Assembly (NCBI GenBank): GCA_030606385.1
Contig: JAUWGN010000069.1
Span: 1 to 6,376, forward strand
Length of the DNA: 6,376 nt
Direction of reading: 5' to 3'
Source of the DNA: Dehalococcoidia bacterium
Lineage (GTDB): Bacteria > Chloroflexota > Dehalococcoidia > GIF9 > AB-539-J10
The notes beneath the pieces are model-generated. The model made no database searches and was not told the origin of the DNA. It saw only the letters and a list, made by a program, of their open reading frames with translations. Of the stretch, positions 1 to 5,327 are shown piece by piece. Numbering within the stretch: position 1 is the stretch's first letter; each line of letters begins with the position of its first letter. The position numbers and the translations under genes were made by a program.

Positions 1-228
1 GTGGCTGAGAAGACAGATAAAGGTATAAAGGTGGAAGTGGGTTCCGTTCCCCATCCTATGGAAGAAAAGCACTATATAGAATGGATAGAGGTTCAAACGG
101 ATAAGGGAATATCTACAAAGTTTCTAAACCCGGGTGATGAACCCCGGGCAGAGTTTGAGATCGAAGGAGATATCGTTAAAACAAGAGAATACTGCAACAT
201 CCACGGTCTGTGGGCTGCCGGTAAATAG
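1..228 (+). CDS. Superoxide reductase (desulfoferrodoxin/neelaredoxin family), 5'-truncated by window edge
   Basis: This is the C-terminal iron (centre II) domain of superoxide reductase, a cytoplasmic enzyme that reduces superoxide to hydrogen peroxide in anaerobes. Visible ligands are H18 in VPHPM, H24 in KHYIEW, and C65 and H68 in EYCNIHG. Their spacing (6, 41 and 3 residues) equals that of H69, H75, C116 and H119 in the Desulfarculus baarsii enzyme. The fourth histidine and the active-site glutamate of that enzyme would lie upstream of the first visible codon. The GTG at position 1 is therefore most likely an internal valine codon, and the gene begins outside the window. Whether the protein also has an N-terminal desulforedoxin-like domain cannot be seen. 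The stop is 13 nt before the rubrerythrin start, so the two are probably co-transcribed: superoxide reductase makes peroxide and rubrerythrin removes it. Confidence 0.93.
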   Translation: MAEKTDKGIKVEVGSVPHPMEEKHYIEWIEVQTDKGISTKFLNPGDEPRAEFEIEGDIVKTREYCNIHGLWAAGK

Positions 229-241
229 ATGGAGGTAGGTT

Positions 242-817
242 ATGAAGAGCTTAAAGGGGACGAAAACGGAAAAGAATATTCTGACAGCTTTTGCGGGAGA
301 ATCCCAGGCAAGAAATCGCTATACCTACTTTGCCTCGCGGGCAAGAAAAGAGGGCTATGAGCAGATAGCAGCTGTATTTTTGGAGACAGCAGATAACGAG
401 AAAGAACACGCAAAGAGACTCTTCAACTTCTTAGAAGGCGGATCTACGGAAATCACTGCTTCCTACCCAGCTGGTGTGATAGGAAACACAAAGGAGAACC
501 TGAAGGCGGCCGCAGAAGGGGAGAACTATGAGCATACGAAGATGTATCCCGGGTTCGCTAGGATAGCAGATGAAGAGGGATTCCCCGAGATAGCAGCTGT
601 GATGCGAACAATAGCAGTGGCTGAAAACCAACATGAGAAGAGATACTTAGCCCTCTTCGACAACGTCGACAAGAACAGGGTTTTTAGAAGGGAAAAGATT
701 GTGAGCTGGAGATGCAGGAACTGCGGCTATATTCATGGAGGGACTGAACCGCCTGAGAAATGTCCAGCCTGTGCACACCCCAGGGCATTCTTTGAACTGC
801 TGGCAGAAAGCTATTAA
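242..817 (+). CDS. rbr: Rubrerythrin (peroxidase of anaerobes)
   Basis: Rubrerythrin is a cytoplasmic non-haem diiron peroxidase that reduces hydrogen peroxide to water with electrons passed through its own rubredoxin domain. The 191-residue length is typical. Residues 1 to about 145 form the ferritin-like four-helix domain. Likely iron ligands are E20 (FAGESQARNRY), E53 and H56 (NEKEH), E94 and E97, and E128 and H131 (AENQHE). Residues 156-191 are the rubredoxin-like domain with Fe(Cys)4 ligands C158, C161, C174 and C177; these numbers coincide with the Desulfovibrio vulgaris protein. The start ATG is well placed, with GGAGGT at 231-236 and a 5-nt spacer. It follows the superoxide reductase gene by 13 nt, giving a two-step oxidative-stress unit. 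It faces a convergent operon across an 83-nt gap. No key residue is missing, so the enzyme should be functional. Confidence 0.97.
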   Translation: MKSLKGTKTEKNILTAFAGESQARNRYTYFASRARKEGYEQIAAVFLETADNEKEHAKRLFNFLEGGSTEITASYPAGVIGNTKENLKAAAEGENYEHTKMYPGFARIADEEGFPEIAAVMRTIAVAENQHEKRYLALFDNVDKNRVFRREKIVSWRCRNCGYIHGGTEPPEKCPACAHPRAFFELLAESY

Positions 818-843
818 ACTGGCGACGCAGCCTGATCGCTAAG

Positions 844-874
844 GTGCAGCTTGGGGCTTATAGCTTTTTTGCAC
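844..874. terminator. Weak hairpin with T-run in the convergent gap (possible terminator)
   Basis: Between the rubrerythrin stop and the convergent flavoenzyme stop, GTGC and AGCT (844-851) can pair with AGCT and GCAC (862-865 and 871-874) around a 10-nt loop. A run of six T falls at 865-870. The T-run lies partly inside the stem, so this is a poor match to a classical intrinsic terminator. An alternative longer pairing joins AAAGCTA (807-813) to TAGCTTT (861-867). A terminator is expected between convergent genes, and this is the only candidate seen. Confidence 0.25.
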
Positions 875-900
875 ATAAGTGGGCATGGTTCAGAGGCCAC

Positions 901-1536
901 CTACAGCGGCTTGCCAACGGGCATTACGTATAGCGGCTTGATTTGCTCGTCCAACTGGAGAACTTTTCTCACCTGCTCATCATTGAAGGCGCCCACTTCC
1001 ACTGTAGCTAAACCAAGGGCTATAGCCTGGAGGTGGATGTTTTCGCCCACATGGCCCACCTCCATGTGGACATATCTTTCGCCACGTCTGCCATAGGTAT
1101 AGGAAGTACGGAGGTAAATTGCGCAGATGATGATGTTAACAGGCGCTTCGGCGATAAATCTTTCGTCTAAGGCGGCGCTGGCTAATTCCTGCCTTAAGTC
1201 GCCTGCCTGGTGCAGAACTAGCGAATGAGTGCTTACATCATAGTGGTAAATGCCGGCCATCAGGTCATCTACAGTTTTATTACCCAAAACTGCGAAAATC
1301 TCTAGGGGATAGGTAGCTCCAGCGCTGGGTGCTGCTCTGATGCTTCCTGTCCCGGTCACGCCTTGCGCCGCCCAGAGTATCTGCCCTAATTGAGATAGAG
1401 TTACTGGCTCTGCGCGATATCTGCGAATTGACCTTCGTCCGGCGATGGCTTCTTCCAGCGAGAATTTGCTTTTTAGCTGGGGGGAGGGAAGTTTTGTCAT
1501 TGGTTGAAGCTTGGTTCGCTTCGCTCGCGGTGACAT
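901..1536 (-). CDS. SagB-type nitroreductase-family FMN oxidoreductase
   Basis: This 211-residue protein belongs to the nitroreductase superfamily, closest in style to the SagB/ThcOx-type dehydrogenases that bind FMN. Visible signatures are RRSIRRY (34-40), expected to contact the FMN phosphate; PSAGATYPLE (70-79), typical of the SagB branch; and a block near 154-176 with RY..MEVGHVGEN..LQAIALGL. In azole-forming clusters SagB oxidises azolines, but no cyclodehydratase or precursor peptide is next to it, so a stand-alone oxidoreductase role is as likely and the substrate is unknown. The start chosen is ATG 1536-1534, preceded by AAAGGA with a 7-nt spacer and lying 4 nt after the rtcB stop. 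A GTG at 1557 would overlap rtcB and lacks a ribosome site; an ATG at 1500 also lacks one. Residues 2-9 are encoded by repeat-like DNA (see findings), so the extreme N-terminus is uncertain. Confidence 0.88.
   Translation of the reverse strand: MSPRAKRTKLQPMTKLPSPQLKSKFSLEEAIAGRRSIRRYRAEPVTLSQLGQILWAAQGVTGTGSIRAAPSAGATYPLEIFAVLGNKTVDDLMAGIYHYDVSTHSLVLHQAGDLRQELASAALDERFIAEAPVNIIICAIYLRTSYTYGRRGERYVHMEVGHVGENIHLQAIALGLATVEVGAFNDEQVRKVLQLDEQIKPLYVMPVGKPL
1510..1536. repeat. Possible dispersed-repeat remnant at the flavoenzyme start
   Basis: On the minus strand the start codon is followed by a sequence with the core GCGAGCGAAGCGAA, preceded by TGTCA. This resembles a short dispersed repeat family, of the general form TGTCATTGCGAG...GAAGC, that I recall from several anaerobic bacterial genomes. 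Only one copy is in this window, so the repeat status rests on memory of the motif and not on comparison within the sequence. Confidence 0.3.
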
Positions 1537-1540
1537 TCCG

Positions 1541-2998
1541 TTATCCTTTGATGACACCTAAAGGCACAGCCATGACTACCTTCCTGGAGATTCCCGCCTG
1601 GTGAACTGCCTCAATTACCTCAGTAACATCTTTGTATGCCTGTGATGCTTCCTCAGCCAGGGAGGGGATATCCCCTGCTTTTACCAGGATGCCTCTTTCC
1701 GCCAGGTCCCTGGCAACATCCTTGCCTCTGAGACTCCTTCGGGCAGCGCCGCGACTTAACATCCTGCCAGCTCCATGACAGGTAGAGCCAAAGCTCTCCT
1801 CCATGGCTTTCTGAGTGCCGACGGCAACGAAGGAGCATCGTCCCATATCGCCGGGAATAAGCACAGGTTGTCCTATTTCTTTATATCGTTCAGGGATATC
1901 CTTGTGTCCTGCTGGGAAGGCTCTGGTAGCTCCTTTGCGGTGCACGCAGACCTTGATTTTCTTATCGTCAACCATGTGTTCTTCTATTTTGGCGATATTG
2001 TGAGCGACATCATAGATTTGTCTCATGCCGAGTTCTTCAGCGCTTTTGCCAAAGACTGTGGAGAAGCTTTCCCGGGTCCAATGAGCGATGCATTGCCGAT
2101 TGTTCCAGGCATAATTGGCAGCACAGGCCATAGCGGCAAAGTAATCCTTGCCCTCTGGTGATTCTATGGGTGCGCAGGCGAGCTGTCTGTCAGGGAGGTT
2201 TATCCCATATCTTGATACTGCCTCTTCCATCACACGCAGATGGTCGGTGCAAACCTGGTGACCAAATCCACGAGAACCGGTGTGAATTAGAACCAGTATC
2301 TGCCCTGTTTCGTCAATGCCCATAGCTTTAGCTGTCTCGGGCTCGAAGATTTCCTTTACCACCTGGACTTCAAGAAAATGGTTTCCTGAGCCCAGCGTGC
2401 CTGCCTGTGGCATGCCCCTTTTTAGAGCCTTGTCACTTATCTTGTCGGGGTTAGCGCCTTCCAGACAGCCGCCCTCTTCGGTGGCTTCAAGGTCATCTGT
2501 GGAGCCGAAACCACGTCCTACTGCCCATTTAGCTCCCTCAACCATCAATTCTCGCATTTCTTTATGACTTGCTCTTATCTTTCCTTGGGAGCCCAGGCCA
2601 GATGGTATGTTCCTGAACAGTTCGTTGATAAGCTCGTTAATTTTTGGTCTTACTTCTGCTTCGGTGAGATTGGTGCGCAGTAATCTCACGCCGCAGTTGA
2701 TATCGTAGCCCACGCCGCCGGGGGAGATTACTCCTTCCTTGATATCCATGGCAGCCACACCGCCGATGGGAAATCCATACCCCCAGTGGATATCGGGCAT
2801 GGCCATGGAGAATTTGATTATGCCGGGGAGGAAAGCAACGTTGGCAACCTGTTCCGGTGTTTGCTCCGCCTTTATGGAGTTCAGTATCTCTTCGCTGGCA
2901 TAGATTAGACCGGGGACTCTCATGCCTTGTTTATAGCTCTGCGGGATTTCCCAGTGGTAGTCATCTATCCTGGTAAGTTGTCCCTGCCACGGCGCCAT
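1541..2998 (-). CDS. rtcB: RNA-splicing ligase RtcB (GTP-dependent 3'-phosphate RNA ligase)
   Basis: RtcB joins RNA 2',3'-cyclic phosphate or 3'-phosphate ends to 5'-OH ends using GTP and manganese, and acts in RNA repair or tRNA ligation. The 485-residue protein carries the complete active site: C102 in GYDINCGVR, N206 and H207 in GTLGSGNHF, H239 in HTGSRG, H333 in DVAHN, and the guanylylated H408 in HGAGR. These lie four or five residues after the equivalents in the Pyrococcus horikoshii enzyme, so no insertion or loss is apparent. The start is ATG 2998-2996, placed 5 nt after AGGAGG; a GTG two codons earlier would sit on top of that ribosome site and is rejected. The archease gene ends 9 nt upstream, and its stop codon overlaps the ribosome site, suggesting translational coupling. 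A flavoenzyme gene follows 4 nt downstream. Confidence 0.98.
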   Translation of the reverse strand: MAPWQGQLTRIDDYHWEIPQSYKQGMRVPGLIYASEEILNSIKAEQTPEQVANVAFLPGIIKFSMAMPDIHWGYGFPIGGVAAMDIKEGVISPGGVGYDINCGVRLLRTNLTEAEVRPKINELINELFRNIPSGLGSQGKIRASHKEMRELMVEGAKWAVGRGFGSTDDLEATEEGGCLEGANPDKISDKALKRGMPQAGTLGSGNHFLEVQVVKEIFEPETAKAMGIDETGQILVLIHTGSRGFGHQVCTDHLRVMEEAVSRYGINLPDRQLACAPIESPEGKDYFAAMACAANYAWNNRQCIAHWTRESFSTVFGKSAEELGMRQIYDVAHNIAKIEEHMVDDKKIKVCVHRKGATRAFPAGHKDIPERYKEIGQPVLIPGDMGRCSFVAVGTQKAMEESFGSTCHGAGRMLSRGAARRSLRGKDVARDLAERGILVKAGDIPSLAEEASQAYKDVTEVIEAVHQAGISRKVVMAVPLGVIKG

Positions 2999-3002
2999 TT
3001 CC

Positions 3003-3009
3003 ACCTCCT
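3003..3009 (-). promoter_or_regulatory. rtcB: Ribosome binding site that fixes the rtcB start
   Basis: On the minus strand AGGAGGT overlaps the archease stop (TAG shares its A and G with the site) and stands 4-5 nt before ATG 2998. It rules out the GTG at 3004, which lies inside the site. Confidence 0.85.
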
Positions 3010-3460
3010 AGATATCAAAGATTATCTGTGCTTTATATCCCTTGTTGTCCTTATCTATCCTCAACATATGATATGTAGCTGCCTTTACTTCTGTCTTTAG
3101 CTTGTGCCTTGAGGGGTCAATTTTTTCCCCATAGCAGGTAGCCTTCAGCCTGGTGTTGGATAAGCTCTGAACATCAAAATTTTTCAGTAAAACGTGCTCA
3201 GCATCGAACAGATAAATAAGCTCGTTAAGCCATTCCACTAACAAGCTCTCTCTATCCTCACTGACTACTTCTACATCGTATTTTAATTCCTCTCCGATAT
3301 TCTTCAATTCTGTTATCAAGCTGAATAGGGCTAGAGCCGCGTTGGCAAAGACCTGCTTGATTTCTGTTCCATAAGCAATGATACCCACATCGGCAGTATG
3401 GTCAATGATCTCAAAACTCTTTCCTGCAGCCTGTTTCACTACGGCAGCCCCCATTTTCAT
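3008..3460 (-). CDS. Archease (RtcB activator)
   Basis: Archease is a small metal-binding protein that speeds RtcB guanylylation and allows multiple turnovers. Numbered from ATG 3460, the 150-residue protein shows the N-terminal hallmark FEIIDHTADVGI (16-27) with its acidic metal-binding residues, a central LLVEWLNELIYLFDAE helix (73-88), the C-terminal ATYHML segment (128-133) and the terminal IIFDI. Size and order match the family. The start is uncertain. ATG 3460 and ATG 3454 give normal-length proteins, but neither has a clear ribosome site. The frame stays open upstream to a TTG at 3544, and an ATG at 3523 preceded by GGAG would add about 20 unusual residues. It is the first gene of the minus-strand operon with rtcB; this pairing is widespread and supports the function. 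Confidence 0.9.
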   Translation of the reverse strand: MKMGAAVVKQAAGKSFEIIDHTADVGIIAYGTEIKQVFANAALALFSLITELKNIGEELKYDVEVVSEDRESLLVEWLNELIYLFDAEHVLLKNFDVQSLSNTRLKATCYGEKIDPSRHKLKTEVKAATYHMLRIDKDNKGYKAQIIFDI

Positions 3461-3511
3461 TATACTATATTTGGTTTGTTTGCAGTTTTGGCGGGGTGAA
3501 CAAACTGTCCT

Positions 3512-3535
3512 GAGATAAAACATAACTTTTATCTC
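3512..3535. repeat. Perfect 9-bp inverted repeat (hairpin) upstream of archease
   Basis: GAGATAAAA (3512-3520) and TTTTATCTC (3527-3535) are exact inverse copies around a 6-nt loop. GGCGG at 3490-3494 and CCGCC at 3535-3539 could form a further outer pairing. On the minus strand the loop contains an ATG in frame with archease, and GGAG lies in the 5' arm. It could be a leader structure for the archease operon, or the end of a decayed mobile element; the sequence does not decide. Confidence 0.6.
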
Positions 3536-3573
3536 CGCCACCAAAGACCGGGAAATAGATAGAGCCTTGCGTT

Positions 3574-3588
3574 TTGCTTGACAAGCAA
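3574..3588. promoter_or_regulatory. Perfect 15-bp palindrome overlapping a -35 box (possible operator)
   Basis: TTGCTTG and CAAGCAA are exact inverse arms around one central A. The palindrome overlaps the TTGACA hexamer of the promoter-like sequence at 3578-3607. This is the arrangement expected of a repressor operator, but no regulator is identified; binding is inferred from symmetry alone. Confidence 0.4.
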
Positions 3589-3607
3589 TAGCACTTACCG
3601 GTATGAT
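3578..3607 (+). promoter_or_regulatory. Sigma70-type promoter-like sequence, rightward
   Basis: TTGACA at 3578-3583 is followed after 18 bp by TATGAT (3602-3607), a five-of-six match to the -10 consensus. It would transcribe toward the cassette with a leader of over 200 nt before the first reading frame at 3831. It is upstream of, and separate from, the two duplicated promoters. Confidence 0.4.
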
Positions 3608-3683
3608 ATTTCTGTATGTATTTCGTAGATAATAGTTTGAAAAAATTTAATAATCCAAAATCCTGCACTAGAAAGAAAAAGTG

Positions 3684-3698
3684 TATAAAACTTTTATA
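3684..3698. repeat. Short inverted repeat TATAAAA-c-TTTTATA
   Basis: Two perfect 7-bp arms surround one base, about 70 bp upstream of the first duplicated promoter and just left of the duplication edge. In such A/T-rich DNA a chance occurrence is plausible; a role as an operator or as a structure that promoted the duplication is speculative. Confidence 0.35.
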
Positions 3699-3705
3699 TA
3701 CTACT

Positions 3706-3901
3706 TTTAGACATTGTAGCTTTTGTGAACTATAATTAAAGCCAGAAATAGCCAAGAGCACCGTAGTTGATATGTTTTCTAAAGCTCGATATAATATATA
3801 GTATGTAAATGAAATAGAAAGGAGGAACACATGGCAGAACCGTTGGAGAAGTTAGTTATAAGTGGTGTAGATGTAGATCGAGAGTTACTTGCTACCACAT
3901 T
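3706..3901 (+). repeat. Tandem direct duplication, copy 1 (194-bp period)
   Basis: This block recurs 194 bp downstream with 5 single-base differences (3716 G/T, 3736 T/C, 3741 G/A, 3771 T/C and the T/C in the ggTgta/ggCgta codon) and no gaps. It contains an upstream A/T-rich region, a promoter, a ribosome site and the first 23 codons of the following gene. The two copies share one or two T bases at the junction (near 3900), as expected for a duplication formed at minimal homology. The high identity implies a recent event. Confidence 0.95.
3767..3795 (+). promoter_or_regulatory. Promoter in duplication copy 1
   Basis: TTGATA (3767-3772), a 17-bp spacer and TATAAT (3790-3795). This differs from the copy 2 promoter only by T instead of C in the -35 hexamer, so it should be slightly weaker. 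Transcription would begin near 3802 and run through the truncated frame into copy 2. Confidence 0.75.
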
Positions 3902-3929
3902 TAGACATTTTAGCTTTTGTGAACTATAA
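3831..3929 (+). pseudogene. Truncated duplicate of the first cassette gene (32 codons)
   Basis: ATG 3831 has the strong ribosome site AAAGGAGG with a 5-nt spacer, identical to that of the full gene. The first 23 residues (MAEPLEKLVISGVDVDRELLATT) equal the N-terminus of the protein at 4025. The frame then crosses the duplication junction and reads nine unrelated residues (FRHFSFCEL) from the former upstream DNA before a TAA. It is a by-product of the tandem duplication. It could still be translated as a 32-residue peptide or act as a short leader frame, but no function is evident. Confidence 0.85.
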
Positions 3930-4095
3930 CTAAAACCAGAAATAGCCAAGAGCACCGTAGTTGACATGTTTTCTAAAGCTCGATATAATATATAGTATGT
4001 AAATGAAATAGAAAGGAGGAACACATGGCAGAACCGTTGGAGAAGTTAGTTATAAGTGGCGTAGATGTAGATCGAGAGTTACTTGCTACCACATT
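3900..4095 (+). repeat. Tandem direct duplication, copy 2 (194-bp period)
   Basis: This is the second copy, continuous with the intact gene that starts at 4025. It ends inside the coding sequence: after ACAT at 4091-4094 the gene continues, whereas copy 1 turns at the same point into the upstream region of copy 2. Copy 2 is thus the native context of the 3' part of the gene. Confidence 0.95.
3961..3989 (+). promoter_or_regulatory. Perfect consensus sigma70-type promoter of the cassette
   Basis: TTGACA (3961-3966), a 17-bp spacer and TATAAT (3984-3989) match the housekeeping consensus exactly. The expected start site is near 3996, giving a leader of about 29 nt with AAAGGAGG at 4012-4019 before ATG 4025. 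Such an unmodified consensus predicts strong transcription unless repressed; the first gene product is itself winged-helix-like, so autoregulation is possible but unproven. Confidence 0.85.
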
Positions 4096-4423
4096 AATGA
4101 ACTTGGTTAGAATTGATAAAGACAAGGGGGAAATCAGGCTTACTTTGGAAGCTATCTGGCTCCCCAAGAAATTACAAATCTTAGTTTACTTGATGGGGAG
4201 GAAAGCTGCGACAGCATTGGGCATTCTGCCTGACGAGCCAATCGCACCAAAAGATTTGGCTTTGAAACTTGGAAGAGGAGGAAGCGCTCTTCGAGGTCAG
4301 CTAGCTACTTTAAGTGAAAAAGAACATTTGGTTAAAAATGAGGCGGGTAAATATTGGGTGCCCAATTATGCTGTTGAGCAAGTGAAAGCATTGCTAGAGA
4401 AAGCAACTGGAAAGGAGAAATAA
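4025..4423 (+). CDS. Small winged-helix-like protein, first gene of the cassette (uncharacterised)
   Basis: I do not recognise a named family for this 132-residue soluble protein. Residues 1-45 form an N-terminal part with an LIxxxD-type acidic and hydrophobic pattern (VRIDKDKGEIRLT). Residues 48-113 read as a winged helix: a hydrophobic first helix (LQILVYLMGRKAA), then IAPKDLALKLGRGGSALRGQLATL as helix-turn-helix, then a wing ending in GKYWVPN. Residues 114-127 make a final helix. The likely role is DNA binding, possibly as regulator of its own operon, whose promoter lies immediately upstream. The start is secure: AAAGGAGG with a 5-nt spacer under a consensus promoter. Its first 23 codons lie inside the tandem duplication. 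The next gene begins 1 nt after its stop. No signal peptide or membrane segment is seen. Confidence 0.85.
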   Translation: MAEPLEKLVISGVDVDRELLATTLMNLVRIDKDKGEIRLTLEAIWLPKKLQILVYLMGRKAATALGILPDEPIAPKDLALKLGRGGSALRGQLATLSEKEHLVKNEAGKYWVPNYAVEQVKALLEKATGKEK

Positions 4424-4424
4424 A

Positions 4425-4901
4425 ATGCAAGGACAAGAACCACTAGATGTGGCATTGGAAATAGCAAAGCAAGTAGAGCAATTACCTGAACAGTATCGAA
4501 TTGATGCTTTTAAAGTGCTCCTTGAGCACCGTTTAAGAACCGGGGTAGCAATCACAGCGCCAGTACGAGGTTATACAGTTCCTGTAGCTGGGGAGATATC
4601 CTTTGGCGAATTCCTTAATCAGCTGGAAGAGCTTAAAACTAATCCCCAGAGATTCACAACGGTGGCCTATTACTATGCTCACCACCGACAGGAGGATACT
4701 GTTACACAAGATGACATAGTTAATAGCATGGCGGGGGGTGGGGTACAGCCTCCTAAGAATTTCAGTCGTGATATACAAATCGCCACATCTGCTAAAAATG
4801 CTTTATTGATGCGGGCTCGGGAACCTAAAAATGGGGTATCTGCTTGGCAATTGACTAGGACTGGGCAAAAATTTATAGAGCAAAAACTTAAAGGTGTTTA
4901 A
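4425..4901 (+). CDS. Winged-helix-like cassette protein 2 (uncharacterised)
   Basis: This 158-residue protein has no family name I can give. Residues 7-39 are helical; 40-57 is a beta-like stretch (AITAPVRGYTVPVAGE); then ISFGEFL (58-64). Residues 77-155 resemble a winged-helix fold with an aromatic first helix (VAYYYAHH), a TQDDIVNSM helix, a NFSRDI helix and a wing ending WQLTRTGQKFIE (141-152). The same order ISxxEF, YY, DDI/KDL, W-x-LT-x-TG recurs in the next protein with nearly equal spacing, so the two look paralogous. AAAGGAG with a 7-nt spacer, partly inside the preceding gene, supports the start. The 1-nt gap to the previous gene indicates co-translation. DNA binding is inferred from the fold pattern only. 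Confidence 0.85.
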   Translation: MQGQEPLDVALEIAKQVEQLPEQYRIDAFKVLLEHRLRTGVAITAPVRGYTVPVAGEISFGEFLNQLEELKTNPQRFTTVAYYYAHHRQEDTVTQDDIVNSMAGGGVQPPKNFSRDIQIATSAKNALLMRAREPKNGVSAWQLTRTGQKFIEQKLKGV

Positions 4902-4913
4902 GGAGGTGTTGAA

Positions 4914-5327
4914 ATGATACCTGATGAAGAGATTGCAGAAATAAAGAAGAAGTTAGAAGAGCATGATAAGAGGCTCTCCAATTTGGAGAGCTTATTCCAG
5001 GCAAAACCGGAGGCTATTGAGAAGCAAATCTCTATTAAGGAATTTATCCTTTCAAAAAAACCGAAAAGCGATATCCAGAAAACCTTAGCTATAGCTTATT
5101 ATCTTGAAAGGCATAAAGGCTTGCTTTCCTTTAATGTAAAGGACTTGAGGGGTGGTTTTAGAAATGCTAGGGAAAAAGTTCCTGAAAACATAAATGTTTG
5201 CGTGATCAAAAACATTGAGAACGGTCATATGATGGAAACTGAAGAAAAGAAAGACAAATTAAAGGCGTGGGTTTTGACAAATACTGGAGAAGAATATGTC
5301 GAAAATGATTTTGAAAAGGAGAAATGA
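4914..5327 (+). CDS. Coiled-coil plus winged-helix-like cassette protein 3 (uncharacterised)
   Basis: The 137-residue protein starts with a clear coiled coil at residues 5-28: heptad positions I7, L14, L21, F28 and I10, H17, L24 favour oligomerisation. After a short linker comes ISIKEFIL (39-46), then a winged-helix-like domain: TLAIAYYLE helix (57-65), FNVKDLRGGF helix (73-82), PENINVCVIKNI helix (90-101) and a wing with WVLTNTGEEYVE (119-130). The pattern matches the preceding protein, indicating an old duplication. The similarity suggests a DNA-binding or partner-binding module with a multimer handle; function is unknown. The ribosome site GGAGGT (4902-4907) with a 6-nt spacer fixes the start, 12 nt after the previous stop. 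Its last 32 nt overlap the next gene. Confidence 0.85.
   Translation: MIPDEEIAEIKKKLEEHDKRLSNLESLFQAKPEAIEKQISIKEFILSKKPKSDIQKTLAIAYYLERHKGLLSFNVKDLRGGFRNAREKVPENINVCVIKNIENGHMMETEEKKDKLKAWVLTNTGEEYVENDFEKEK

Larger units (their letters stand above)
3545..3705. other. Intergenic A/T-rich stretch between divergent operons
   Basis: No gene is supported here on either strand. It separates the archease-rtcB operon (leftward) from the duplicated promoter region (rightward). It holds the promoter-like sequence with palindrome at 3574-3607 and the inverted repeat at 3684-3698. Reading frames that cross it on the minus strand are created by the antisense of the tandem duplication and show no protein-like character. 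Confidence 0.6.

Noticed and set aside
1..3. GTG at the first base as the true start of the superoxide reductase gene
   Set aside because: Ligand spacing places an essential histidine and glutamate upstream of this codon, so the gene is cut by the window edge.
851..1096. 81-codon rightward frame at 851-1096
   Set aside because: It is antisense to the conserved C-terminal part of the flavoenzyme and has low-complexity, non-protein-like content.
1775..2161. 128-codon rightward reading frame antisense to rtcB
   Set aside because: It lies wholly inside the rtcB coding region, whose protein has every family motif; the antisense translation shows no domain and no ribosome site.
3530..3600. Leftward promoter TTGTCA plus TATCTA for archease
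   Set aside because: The -35 fits but the -10 matches only three of six consensus bases, so it is too weak to list as a feature.
3706..4095. CRISPR array
   Set aside because: There are only two long, directly adjacent copies without spacers, and they include coding sequence and promoters. It is a tandem duplication.
3465..4167. Three overlapping leftward frames with near-identical stretches across the duplication
   Set aside because: They are the antisense of the promoter and gene start in each copy; the apparent repeated protein is a by-product of the DNA duplication.
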